Positions 39,031-50,769 of a stretch of 64,000 nucleotides of DNA are shown piece by piece. Where the stretch lies: the NCBI RefSeq assembly GCF_000004075.3, contig NC_026656.2:20780607-20844606 (forward strand), read 5' to 3'. Made by a program: the position numbers and the translations under genes. This DNA comes from Cucumis sativus. Its lineage: Eukaryota; Streptophyta; Magnoliopsida; Cucurbitales; Cucurbitaceae. The notes under the pieces are model-generated. The model did no database searches, had not been told where the DNA came from, and saw nothing but the letters and a program-made list of their open reading frames with translations. Each line of letters starts with the position of its first letter. Within the stretch, counting starts at the first letter, position 1.

Positions 39031-39442
39031 CCTCTCTGTTTTCGGTTTGTTACTTTTGTTTGTTAAGGCATTGCTCTGTTCTCGGATTTTTGGCGTTCTT
39101 AACGTTTGCTGAGGTTTACCCATTTTGTTTTCTTCCTTTTTCGTTTCTGGGTTTCTTTCAATTTCTGTTTTTTTACTCTTCGTTTTTTTTAGCTTTCCCA
39201 TGCTATTCATCGGGAGAACTCGGACGAACAGGATTTTTGCGGATCTGGCATTCCGTCAATGTCCTCTGCAATCGCTACATTTTTCCATCTTGAATTTGTT
39301 TCTCGTCTTTTGATTTGTTGAAATTCATGGCTGAAACATAGGGGGTTCTTTCCTCTTACTATTTTGGTTCTGTAGTGATAAAAAAAAAATTCCCTTCTGG
39401 GTTTGATCTTCCTCTTTTCCCTTGAATCGATTCTTCTTCACA

Positions 39443-41331
39443 ATGCTGAAGCAGATCCTTAGCAAGCTTCCTCGAAAGTCATCTGACTCGTCCGATTCAC
39501 CGAGGACGCCTCGGTCTTCGTCGAACCGTGCAAGTCCGAGAAATAGTACTACGTCCTCTGGCCATGGGACCCCAAGATCGAGCGGTGGAGCTTCTGCCTC
39601 TGGACGGTCTAATGCTACTAAGAAAACTTCTTCTGCAGTCTTCCCTGCGAGTCTTGTGGCTGGAATCGAGCCGCTGGTGCCTTTCAAAGACGTGCCTTCT
39701 TCTGAGAAGATGAACCTCTTTGTGAGTAAACTGAGCCTTTGTTGTGTTACCTTTGATTTCACGGACCCAAGTAAGAATTCCATTGAAAAAGGTGTTAAAA
39801 GACAAACGTTGATTGAGTTAGTGGATTTTGTTGGAGCTGGGACTATGAAATTCAACGAACCTGCAATTCATGCTTTGTGTAAAATGTGTGCTGTTAATCT
39901 GTTTAGAGTTTTTCCACCCAATTATCGGGCTAACATGATTGGTGGTGGTAGTACTGGTGGTGAAAATGATGATGATGAGCCTACGTTTGATCCTGCCTGG
40001 CCACATTTGCAGCTAGTTTATGATTTGTTACTCAAGTTTATACATTCTTCATTTGTTGATGCTAAGGTTGCAAAGAAGTATATGGATCATTCGTTTATCT
40101 TGAAACTGTTGGAGTTGTTTGATTCAGAGGATCCCAGAGAAAGGGAATGTTTAAAAACGATTCTACATAGGATATATGGGAAGTTCATGGTTCATCGGCC
40201 GTTTATACGTAAGTCTATCAACAATATCTTTTATCGATTCGTATCTGAAACAGAAAGACATAATGGTATTGCTGAATTGCTGGAGATATTTGGGAGTATA
40301 ATCAGTGGGTTTGCATTACCTCTTAAAGAGGAACACAAGATCTTCTTGTGGAGGGTTTTGATTCCTCTGCATAAACCGAAATCTATAGGTTCTTACTTCC
40401 AACAACTTTCATACTGCATTACGCAGTTTGTCGAGAAGGAACCAAAACTAGCGAGTGTTGTGGTTAAAGGATTATTGAAATATTGGCCGATAACGAGTAG
40501 TCAGAAAGAGGTGATGTTTCTGGGTGAGTTAGAGGAGATTTTGGAAACAGTTAACATGGTGGAATTCCAAAAAGTCATGGTTCCCTTGTTCTGGCGAATA
40601 GGATGCTGCATTAACAGTTCTCACTTTCAGGTAGTAATCTCCCAAAGCTTATATGATGCTAAGGTTTAATCTTTCAAGTTCCAGTCATTCCGTGATTATG
40701 TTCTCATAGTTTCTCATCATGAATGGATCTATTTCACTGCCATGTCACATGCCGTCACATATATTTAATGTTTAGACAGACCTAAAATCAGTTTCTACTG
40801 CACATTTGGTATGGATGGTTCAGATGTTTACATCACCACTTATACAAATTGGTTTGGTGTTGTGGTTTATTTTTGTTTCATTCAGTTAGATCACCTTTCA
40901 CCTTTCAAGTTTAGTATTCTTTCAACACCATTGTTGCTGAAACTGTTCAATCAACTTGATATCATTTTCAGGTAGCTGAAAGGTCCCTTTTCTTATGGAA
41001 CAACGATCACATTGTAAACTTGATTGGGCACAACCGACACGTGATATTGCCGATCATACTCCCCGCATTAGAGAAGAATGCACAGAGCCATTGGAACCAA
41101 GCAGTGGTGAACCTGACCCTTAACGTTAGAAAGATATTCATGGAGATGGATGATGAGTTATTCATATCCTGCCATGCACAATTCAAGGAGGAAGAGGTGA
41201 AAGAAACGTTAGAAGCAAAGAAACGGAAGCAGATATGGGAGCAACTCGAGAACGCTGCAGCAAATGTGCAACCAATGACGGGGAAAACTGCTGTGCTGGT
41301 AACTCCTTTAGCATCCTCAATAGCTTGCTGA
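39443..41331 (+). CDS. PP2A regulatory subunit B' (B56 family), kappa-like
   Basis: Two coding exons (39443-40630 and 40972-41331) encode 515 residues. The N-terminus [19 protein letters not shown] and its Ser/Thr/Pro-rich tail to about residue 70 are variable. The B56 HEAT-like domain starts near [19 protein letters not shown]. Diagnostic B56 segments include [46 protein letters not shown] and [18 protein letters not shown]' subunits bind the PP2A scaffold A and catalytic C subunits and choose substrates and location. In plants they act in brassinosteroid signalling, defence and mitosis. The remembered Arabidopsis sequence most like the N-terminus is B' kappa, but the paralogue is not proven. 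The single intron splits the conserved [16 protein letters not shown] region. Confidence 0.95.
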
Positions 41332-41709
41332 CCGTTGATGAGTTTGTTATCCATTGATGAGATGAGAAAAAAAGAAGAAGATGAAGATGAATTTCAATCT
41401 CACATTCAAACCACCAGTCCTCCCACAGTCCCACCATGTTTTTTCTTTGGTTGTGTGGAAAAAAGCAAAGGGAATGTGAATGTGAAAAGAAGGGACATGT
41501 TTGGTTTGTGTTGGTTGTGGATGATGGGGAAATTGGAGTATGTAATTTTGGGTTTGGTCCTTCTCTCTGGCAAGCCACCATGTAATGTTAATTATGATGT
41601 TGGATATGTTAACTCCTACTCTGCAAGTTTATTGGAAACTTCTTGCAGTGCATTTCACAAATCCCTTCTTCCCTTCTTAAACTCTCTCATTCATTCTTTT
41701 AGGTAATTT

Positions 41710-43330
41710 TTTTCTTTTCTATACAATATTCGTTTAAATACTATGTTGGTTTATATATATGTATATTTTATGCTTCATCTGGGTCCTTTATTTTTAATGT
41801 TGAAGTTCCATAGTGTACCAAAGTTGAAAATGCAGAGGTCATAATGAACATTTTAAAAATTATTATGACCAAAATAAAATGTGCTACATGTACCATAGGT
41901 TTATGTGTGAATCATGGTTATAAAATGATGTGAAACTCTCACCATTTTACTTTCCAGAATCTTTATTTTTTTTCAAGGTATTCCAAAAATTTTCAATTGT
42001 TTTTTACTTCATGCTTTTTTTTTTTTTAAAAAAAAGAAAGTGCATTAACCAGTAGTTATTGAGTTTAGGTGTTAACTCTTGTTGGGTTTTTTTTAAGAAA
42101 GAAAAAACTTAAAATGATAAATGGTTATGGATAAAATTTATGATGGACCCACTGCTGTTGGTGAAGACTCATCTTCCACCCTCGAACAAATTGCTAAATT
42201 TCTGTTTCTCAGGTATAAAATAATTGTTATCACTTTGTCCTCAACTCCCAGTCTTTTCCCTTTCTAACGTATATAAATTGTCAATTTATTGCAATCAAAC
42301 ACACAAAAGAATTGTCCTCTCTCTCTCTCTATTTGGTTTTTATATTTTGAAACAATAAATAAGTTGAATACATGTTTCTTGTGAAAATTATTTTTAACCG
42401 TTTCTTTCAATTTGCTTAAATGGTTCAAAACTTTAATTTTAGAAAAAAAATTGCATACACACTGCCACACACACAAATACACACCTATTTGTTAAAATTA
42501 GTAGAAACTTTGGAGACATGTATACAGACATAATGAGATTGAAATGTATTGTTTTGTTTGAGCGTTTTGAACCCAACTTACGATACATTTCAATTGTTTT
42601 TAATTAAACTCTATTTTCATTTTCACTTTTTTCGATACTATTTATTTTTGTACCCTCGTTTTGATACACACTTGCATGATTACCATAATCTTGATTACAT
42701 TCAAACTCTCTAAACGTCTCCATTGAAGGGAGAATTTTGAGTTAAAATTACAACAAACTAAAAAATTAAGATGGAAAATTGAGAAGAAGGTGTAGGGTAA
42801 AAATGGAAAAAGAAAGGAAGGAAAGCCGGGAATTGGTGAAGGGGGAAAAAACAAAAGAAAATAAAAAAGAAAAAGGAATTCAAGGTGATAGTTGATGATT
42901 TAGTGGAATTCACGGCAAAAGAAAAAAGAGGAAAGTCAAATGTATAAGTAGTAGGTAGGCATTCATGCAAGTGAGTAAATATGATGTTTTCTTTTTAAAT
43001 TTTGTTTATGTGGTCATACAAGTGGGGACATCAATTGTCTTTTAATAATCATATGATGTTTGCTTGTCCATCACTCTGTTTGTTTTACTCACTTTCCTCC
43101 AAAAATATGATGTTAACCAAACACTTGGACTTTAGGACTCGTAGGAAGATAGATACCCTGTTCCCTTGTTTTTAAATTTTAAAATTTTTAAATTTAAATT
43201 ACCCATTTTCCGAAAAGAAAAAAGAAAAAAGAAAACACATAGACACAATTGTTTAATTATTTAATTATTATTATTAGGGTTTTTTTCTTAACCACTAAAT
43301 TGTGAGAAGTGGAGGGTTGCGGTATTTAGG
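41710..43330. other. Intergenic region between convergent PP2A B' and cyclin genes
   Basis: AT-rich DNA holding the 3' ends of two convergent genes. Poly-T/A runs are near 42017-42040. No open frame here resembles a protein. Confidence 0.55.
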
Positions 43331-43352
43331 GTGTGGTTGGTTAGGAAATGTC

Positions 43353-46300
43353 TCAAATGTCCCTGGAATTCAGGTTATCTGTCTGGGTTGGGAAGGCTGA
43401 GAGAACTGATTTTGTGGAGGCTAAAGTTGCCACACTTCCGAACTGTCACAATTGAAAAGGATTGATGAGAGAGTAAGACATATAACGCTTCATAACAATT
43501 AACAATCATCATCGCTTTCTATTTCTATTTTAAACTTTAATGGTTGGATAATCACGTTTTAAAGTATAAAAGCATCCGTTAAAACCTACTTTCAAATACG
43601 TCTTTTTAACCGTTCAAAATCATTTTGTTAGTGTTTGATTTTAAGTTGTTTTTACCCTTTTTTTTTTTAATTGTCTGATATGATTTTTAATGACTAACAC
43701 CTTGTTTGGTTTTTTGAAAATTAGGTGTGCTCCTTGTCACAATTTGTAATACTATTTGACATATATTGCTGGTTAAAATTTTAACGAAATTTCAAAAATA
43801 AAAATAAGTTTTTAAAACCATGACTCCGTTCTGTAATGATTTTGTTTTTGGTCGTTGGTTTTTAAAAACTAAAGCCTACGAAAATTAATTTTCATTTATT
43901 GTTTTTCAAGTTTTGTTAGCTCTACATCATTTCAAGGATGTTTTAAAAATGAAGCTAAATTTTAAAAACTAAAAAAAGTAATTAATTTTTTTGTTTAAAA
44001 TATTTGTTTAAGAACTCAACCCTTTTCATTAAAAAAATATATAAATAATTAGAAGAAACAAGGAGAAAATGAACATAATTTTAAGAAGTAAAGGTAAAAA
44101 AAGATAAAATAGTTACTAAAATGATATGTATTATATAGTTTTAAAATTTTGATTTGGTTTTTTAAAATGTTAGTACAAAATCTACAACTCATTTCAAATT
44201 TTTTTAAGAAAATCAAATAGTTATACAACCGGATCAAACACATGATCATAATGATTTCTACGACAAATTGTTAAAACCACTCTCACATATGCACAAATCC
44301 AAGTTTCAATTAGTTTTGAATGATTAAAACATGTCTAGAAACAATTTTATTTTTTTAAAAAATTGACTTCAACCATTCCAAAATCACTAGAGAAAATTTA
44401 GCTAAACTTTGTAAAAAAGATAGATAAAAATGAGGTTAAAATATCATTTTGGTCATGTGCTTTGATGATTATTTTATTTTAGTTTTTTTTTACTATGAAA
44501 TGTCCAATTTTGGTTCCGAGTATGAACAAAGCTTGAAAATAGTCTTAAATTGAAATATGGTAACGACTATAATTGAGCTCTATTCAAACTATGGAAAGCA
44601 AAATCGAACATTTTAAATAGAACTACTATCAAAATATAGGAACCAAAATGATATCTTAATTTAAAAGAAAGAATGTGTGTCTAACCTTTTGTTGTCTATA
44701 TTTTTGAAATACGGCGTTTAAACCGCAACTTGTGGAGTTCAACCTTAGATCTTCCAAGGCAAGTACAGGAATTTTTAGCTGAGAGGCATTGTAATTGGTA
44801 TAATGCTCCAGTGCCGAGTTCTGCAAGTTGAAATTGAAAACCTTGCTTGGTTATCTCCATAATGTAGTTGAATTATTGAACGTTTGTACCATTGGGAAAA
44901 AGAAAACAAGAGACAAAAGGAAAACAGTAAAGAGATAAATGAAAACGGACCCATGGTTGATTTGGTTGGTGCAGAATCCATCTAGCTAAGAACACAACTG
45001 ATGCAGCTACTGCTGAAGGCAGAAACCTGAGGAAGCTGTACTCTCCAAGAGTCAACTCTGCTAGATAATTTGTTAAATGTTCCAGCTCCACACAAGATTC
45101 CTAGTAAAAGAGAGTTTTAGGTTAGAGTACTGGGCCATTGGCATCTTTCGAAACAAATAGTGAATTCTATAATAAATAACGAGATTCAAAACCACTTTGG
45201 AGTTCTTTGATGACATTCTTTTTCTATAGTTTTTATTTTCTGAAAAACAAAAGTGCACCCACCTAAGGTCTGGACTCCAAAGATATTAGAGACTTTTTTG
45301 GTTTGAACTTGGGACCTCTAAACTCTTGAGATCCCAAACCCTTGGCAGGTCCCAAACCCTTGCCAATAGGCCCACTTCTAGAACTCAAAAGATAGCTTAG
45401 TTGGTTAAAATATATATCTCAAATTGAGAGGTTAGAGGTTTGAATTCCTTCACACCACATTATTGGACTTGAAAAATGGGAGCATTACTTCATTTTTTGT
45501 TCAATTAAAAGAATAATTATCAAACACACTTTTAATATAAAATCACGAAAAAATTAAGAAACCAAAACGAAAAAGACAAAACCTATATGTTTGATATTTT
45601 GCTTTTCCTGAAGGATGTGAATAATGTAAATATAGATGCTAAGACTATTGTTCCTAAACCCTGAATAGACAATGGACAGGTTAATTTCTAAATTACTCTT
45701 ATGCAATTATTGAAGTACAATGATCGTCCTAAAATACCTTGCAAGAAGCCCGTGCTACCTGCACAAATCTCCTGCAAAGATGAAACTTTTAGAACGACAA
45801 TATTACATGGCCTGTTGATGGCAAGTCTCAAGAAAAGAAAAAGCTTATGGTACTAATTAAGGTACCTGAGAAATGTTTTTGTAGTGGGTACCGACAGCTG
45901 AAAATTAAGCACGTTCAGAACTTCACCCTCCATTTTTAGTACCTGCCACATGATATCAATCTAGTAGGACCAGTAACACTCAAGGCACAAATTCTTGAGA
46001 ATTATGTTGGAAACACACGAGCCAAATGGCAAAAAAATGTAACAAACTTAAGACCTCAAGTAAAATAATTAAAATCACTTTTGTAATTTGTAAAATCATT
46101 CAAACAATATTTTTTTATCTTTCGTAATGAATCTAGTAGTATGAAAAATATGTTTAAAAATGTAAAATTAAATATTGAATTGATTTTGAATGATTAAATG
46201 CCTATTTTTAAAGTGATTTTAACCATTTGAAAAGTACTCTCGAACCTATGCCATCGTGCCTTCTAGGACTCTATTGGGGATCACATGTGACATGGGCTAA

Positions 46301-49300
46301 CAGAATTGCATATCCATAATCTTTTCTTAGGATTCGTGTCTACGTGTTCCCAGGTCTAATTGGTCGAAGCATGAGGACAAGATGAAATTTGTTTACGATG
46401 TGACAATTAAAGAAAAATGGGGAATCAATACGAGGAGTTGAAAATTACAGGCAGAAATTAAATGGTATATTATAAAAGGAGAGGAGAAGAGCTATCGATA
46501 TTTGTCCATAATATTACTGACAAAAATAGGGATGCCAATGGACCAGGAGCCTACCTCTTCTCTCGCATAGGTGTTGTCTGTGATGAAGCAAAACTCTTCC
46601 ACAAATGGTGCACAGACTTCTTCATATTTACTTCAAGCACCAAAAAACAAACATATCACGGATTACACACTAATTAGTAGATATAGGGCATTATTCTTTC
46701 AATAATTTAAAAGTAAACCATCACAGCAAAAATTGAACAGAAATTTAAAATGAACAAATCTTTGCAGGAGATTTGTGCAGGTAGCACAGGCTTCTTGCAA
46801 GGTATTTAGGACGATCATTGTACTTCAATAATTGCATAAGAGTAATTTAGAAATTAACCTGTTCATTGTCTATTCATGGTTTAGCAACAGTAGTCTTGGC
46901 ATCTATATTTACATTATTCACATCCTTCAGAAAAAGCAAAATATCAAACATATAGGTTTTTTGTTTTTCATTTTGGTTTCTTGTTTTTCGTGTTTTTACA
47001 CTTTTTATTTTTTAATTGAAAAAAGAAATGAAGTAGTGCTCCCATTTCTTGAGTCCAACAACATGTGGTGGAGGAATTCAAACCTCTAACCTCTAACCTC
47101 TTAATTGGAGATAACTGCAACTGAACACAGATTACACACTGAAACATTTGATTTGGTAATTATGTCGAAAGTTGCACTGACCTACAAGCCTTCACATATA
47201 AAACTTTGTTTCAAGTTTGATAGCTTACAGTTTTTTCCACCATTATTTAGTATCAGGAGTTCATAAGAATTTTTCTTCACCGTCGGGAATTATACAAAAT
47301 TTATTTAGCATCTTTGTGAGGCCAAATATTTCACGTGATAGTACTTTTCCTGTTTAATACCATGACCATCAGTCCACTAGATTTAGTACTTACGAGGCAA
47401 TTAACATGCAAGTAACGCCAAGAAGTTGTAATTTATGCCTCTCAATGCAGCTTTGAGAGAGAAACCGATCGATGAGATTTACAGTGAGGTAAAGCGTGTC
47501 AGAGATCAATTTATATTCATCAGAAACCTGAAACAATGAGATTTCGGCCTAATTAGAGTTCAATCAAAATTCTATTTTTATGAAACCATATGTGGTGTTC
47601 TCGATATGTTATGACAGAAGAAACTGCGCATATAATTGCAGCCTAAATATCTGAACAAAATTCAGCTTGTTTTTGACAAGCTATGAATGAGTACTAACCT
47701 CCACAAGCCAATCGATTAGAATGCCTCGCATGATTGGACTGATATATTTCTGTAACTTTTCCATATAATTAGTAGAAGGCCTTTGATCAAGCTGAAGAAT
47801 AAGACATTTCAATGATTTAGCACAAATATGTTATAGTCAGTGAAAAAGAGGCAAAATTATCGCACTCTTTGTTTTTCTTGATATCACATAAATCCAAAAA
47901 TCTCTTTGAGAACTTTATGAAAATTTAACTATTCCAACACAAACCTCTATTACACGATTAGTATCATATATATTATGCGCATATGGGGTGCATGCTTGAG
48001 GATCCTCTGAGTTTGAGACAGCATCCAAAGTACCGAGATGGTTTAATTTCTCACAAACAGCAGCCTCATCTGCAAAGTTTAATAAGCAATAAACAAAATG
48101 TGGAAGAGACTTGTATTGCAGCAGTATGATTATTCTTTTGATGGGTGAAGCAAAATATCATTCCATGGATGAAAATTCTGGAAGATAAAAAATTCTACAA
48201 GAAGATCTAAAACATCAATATCCAACATCTCCTTTAATATAGAAGCTTCTTGTGGACACCAATTTAAATTCGGTTTAAGTTATAGTCAGTGAAATTTTAG
48301 AGAGATCAGAAGAACAGTACGTAAACTGCACTTCTTAATGTATGACATCTTCTAAAGTAACTTCCATGAACACAATAATTTTCAGTCAATTATGAAGTAA
48401 GTGGAAGTCATTACCTCGTGGAAATATAATTATGTTCTCAAAATGAGAAGAATTAGACAAAGAGAAGAAATATAAGTTATCCAGCAAGATTTATTAGCAG
48501 TTTTTTTTAGCCAAAGTGAATAACTTCTAAAACAATTGATGTAAATAAGCAAACAAAATGAATTATATACCACACACTTACATTGAAGCAGCTGAAAAGG
48601 AAACATGAAATTTAATGCAAGCACATTTTGTAACGGCATTCCTAAAATCAAGTGGTTAAATTGCAAATGACATGCAATTTTTTAATAAAGTATCACACGG
48701 ATCGATATAATTCTGTGTCATTATATGGTTTGGGAAATTCTATTGACTACAATCCTAAAAACCATGTAACTCAAGCAATAAGTATCTACTTCTCTTGTGC
48801 CATTGCTTAAATAAGAAAATCTACATTCTGTCTATGTAGACAGAAAGTATATTAAATGACATCATGTGGTCATCAAAGGTAGTTATGAAATTAAAGGTCA
48901 AGGGCAATATGAGAATGATTATTAAAATGCACGTTAAATTATTTAAATAGATATTCTTTCTTGAATCCCGCGTAAGAATAAGATGAAGATTATTTCCATG
49001 ATGGAAATTACTTTGAAGATGGTATTTGGGAATGGCATTCTTATAATTTAAATAATAATAAACAAATATGATTTGGTGTCAAAATCAAGCTATGCACGAA
49101 TAATATGCCATGACTATGAACTAGCATTTAAACCTTTCATTTGGTGTTCATTTGATCCTGAGGGCAGGGGAGACGCACAATTTCTGCATCCTATGACACT
49201 CTGAAACTTATTCTCCTGCTTCGTCTCTTTTTTGTTTGACTTCATCACTGGAAAGCTACGTTGTGATTCTGCCATCCCTTTAATGGATGAATCTTCAAGT

Positions 49301-49811
49301 GATTCGGTCTGTGAAACCTCTTGAACCTATAAATTTCCACAAAAAACAAATCCCGCACTTCTGTGCATTAGGCCTAAGTCAATAGTGTCAAGAATGATTA
49401 AAGACACAATTGGTTTCTCCATTCTTTCAGCTAGAGGATTGAAGAAACACTTGAGAAATGTAAGTACTTTCATGAATTTAAAATTCAAACACCATTATAC
49501 AGTTGACAATTTAAAATATGAAAAATTTGCACCTGAACTTTAGAAGCGTGCAAGTACCCCAGATTATTACTCTCACAGGACATGTTAGTAACATCCTTGA
49601 GCACTGCTCTTCTTTTGCGCCGAACACCAACAGTAATATTAGAAGAAGCATTACTTCCATCTAGCTGTGCTAGTTCAGAGTTTTCTGTATGACCACGTTT
49701 GCGCAATTCTGTGAGTGAAAGTTGTAATGAGGGTGAAATATCTCCTATTCTACTGGAAGACTTATACTGGGATCGCGTGATTCTGACAGCACCCTTAATT
49801 TCTTTCATCAT
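43353..49811 (-). CDS. A2-type mitotic cyclin
   Basis: Eleven coding exons, high to low: 49811-49533, 49326-49134, 48069-47945, 47791-47699, 47527-47394, 46630-46555, 45942-45866, 45771-45738, 45100-44951, 44820-44686, 43442-43353. The frame is open for 461 residues. A destruction box RAVLKDVTN spans residues 68-76. The cyclin box has MRGILIDWLVE (220-230) followed by VSDEYKLISDTLYL, the A-type signature. A SKYEEVCAPFVEEFCFITD segment and a C-terminal cyclin fold (ELTLGEYSFLRFLPSAVAAS) follow. A2 cyclins bind CDKA/CDKB kinases in S, G2 and M phase and affect endoreduplication. The last exon is 1.2 kb away, yet continues the family's FxxVATL end in frame. The first ATG in the frame after an upstream TGA was chosen as start; a second Met follows. 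Confidence 0.93.
45415..45781 (-). repeat. Inverted repeat arm A: cyclin exon 45738-45771 plus intron sequence
   Basis: This segment covers the short cyclin exon, its splice sites and about 320 bp of the downstream intron. Its reverse complement recurs at 46758-47113 with, by eye, about 90 percent identity and better in the exon-proximal half. It includes the intact functional exon, so this arm is the likely source. Confidence 0.9.
46758..47113 (+). repeat. Inverted repeat arm B: antisense copy of the cyclin exon in another intron
   Basis: This copy lies in the intron between exons 47394-47527 and 46555-46630, on the strand opposite to the gene. The antisense exon copy is at 46768-46801. It keeps an AG acceptor and a GT donor on the plus strand and differs from the real exon by one base (CAG for CGG). 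The loop between arms is 976 nt and contains two coding exons. Confidence 0.92.
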
Positions 49812-49851
49812 ATTCAACAAATTTGTTGTGTATGGACAAGGAAATGCACGG

Positions 49852-50639
49852 CTATAACTTCAACAACCTGCATTTGTAACGTTAAATTAATGATCATGAT
49901 AGGACAAACCAGGGCATTTGAACTGGCAAAGATAACTTCGCCGCTATAAATTCAAAATCAAAACTGATTCCAATACCTATATGAAAAGAAACTGAGCTCA
50001 GATATGTGCATGTTGATACAAAACCATGTTACGCCTATTTTTTTGCTATTGAACAAAACCGAAGCAACATCCCTTGCTAAATTTTAACGAAACATCAATT
50101 CCTTTTTTTTAGCCTTGATAAGTCCTACTGAAAGCGCAGTTTCACTTGCATTATCTGCCAGAGAAACGATCAAGGATCTTAATCCGTAGATACAATCAAT
50201 ATTCAACCGATTAGAGCTACCTCCAGAACCAGAATTTCTTTATTTCAGCAATAGAACAATATTACAGCAAGACGAAGCAAGCAACGCACAAAAAATCAGT
50301 CAAAGCTAATTACAACATTTCAGAGAAATTTCAAGCTATCCGAATAGTAATTCACATGCACAAACATCAATTCTGATTAACTGCTATCAACATACGAAGC
50401 AAAACTTCAAAGCTCACAGAACAGAAAAACTTTGAAATCAAGTAATCGTAAATACACGACAATGCCGCATATCGAAGAGCTCAAAGAAAAGTAAAACGAA
50501 GCTTCTATTGAATCCAAAACTCACCGCATAATAAAATCTGAAGCATATGCAAAAGAGAAACGGAGCTAAAGCGCAAATAAGCTTACAGCATCAGAGGAAG
50601 CTTCATTTCAACATCTTCTCCGATCAGGCAGCCGGCCAT
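49852..50639 (-). promoter_or_regulatory. Upstream open reading frame in the cyclin leader (inferred)
   Basis: A leader exon ends at GATGCT|GTAAGC (intron starts at 50586) and the next exon begins at 49867 after AAATGCAG. Joined, an ATG at 50639 opens a 22-codon frame across the junction, ending in TAG at 49852-49854. The main ATG is 41 nt further on. The frame starts MAGCLIGEDVEM. The splice model is inferred; a uORF could limit cyclin translation. Confidence 0.45.
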
Positions 50640-50769
50640 AAGTGGATGTAGATGGAGTGAGAGGGTGGCGATAGACGAGGGAGCTATAGGGGGAGGAGCG
50701 TCAAGGGAAGAGGAGCGGGGAGAAGGAGCGGGAAGGATATGGAGTTTTTTTGAACGAGTCGCCTACCGA

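Noticed and set aside
38591..39112. 173-codon plus-strand open frame upstream of the PP2A B' gene
   Set aside because: It is made of CT-rich leader sequence (Phe/Leu/Ser/Pro-rich); the real coding frame begins at 39443.
46462..46677. 71-codon open frame on the plus strand
   Set aside because: It is the antisense shadow of cyclin exon 46555-46630, whose minus-strand reading gives the conserved cyclin segment in frame.
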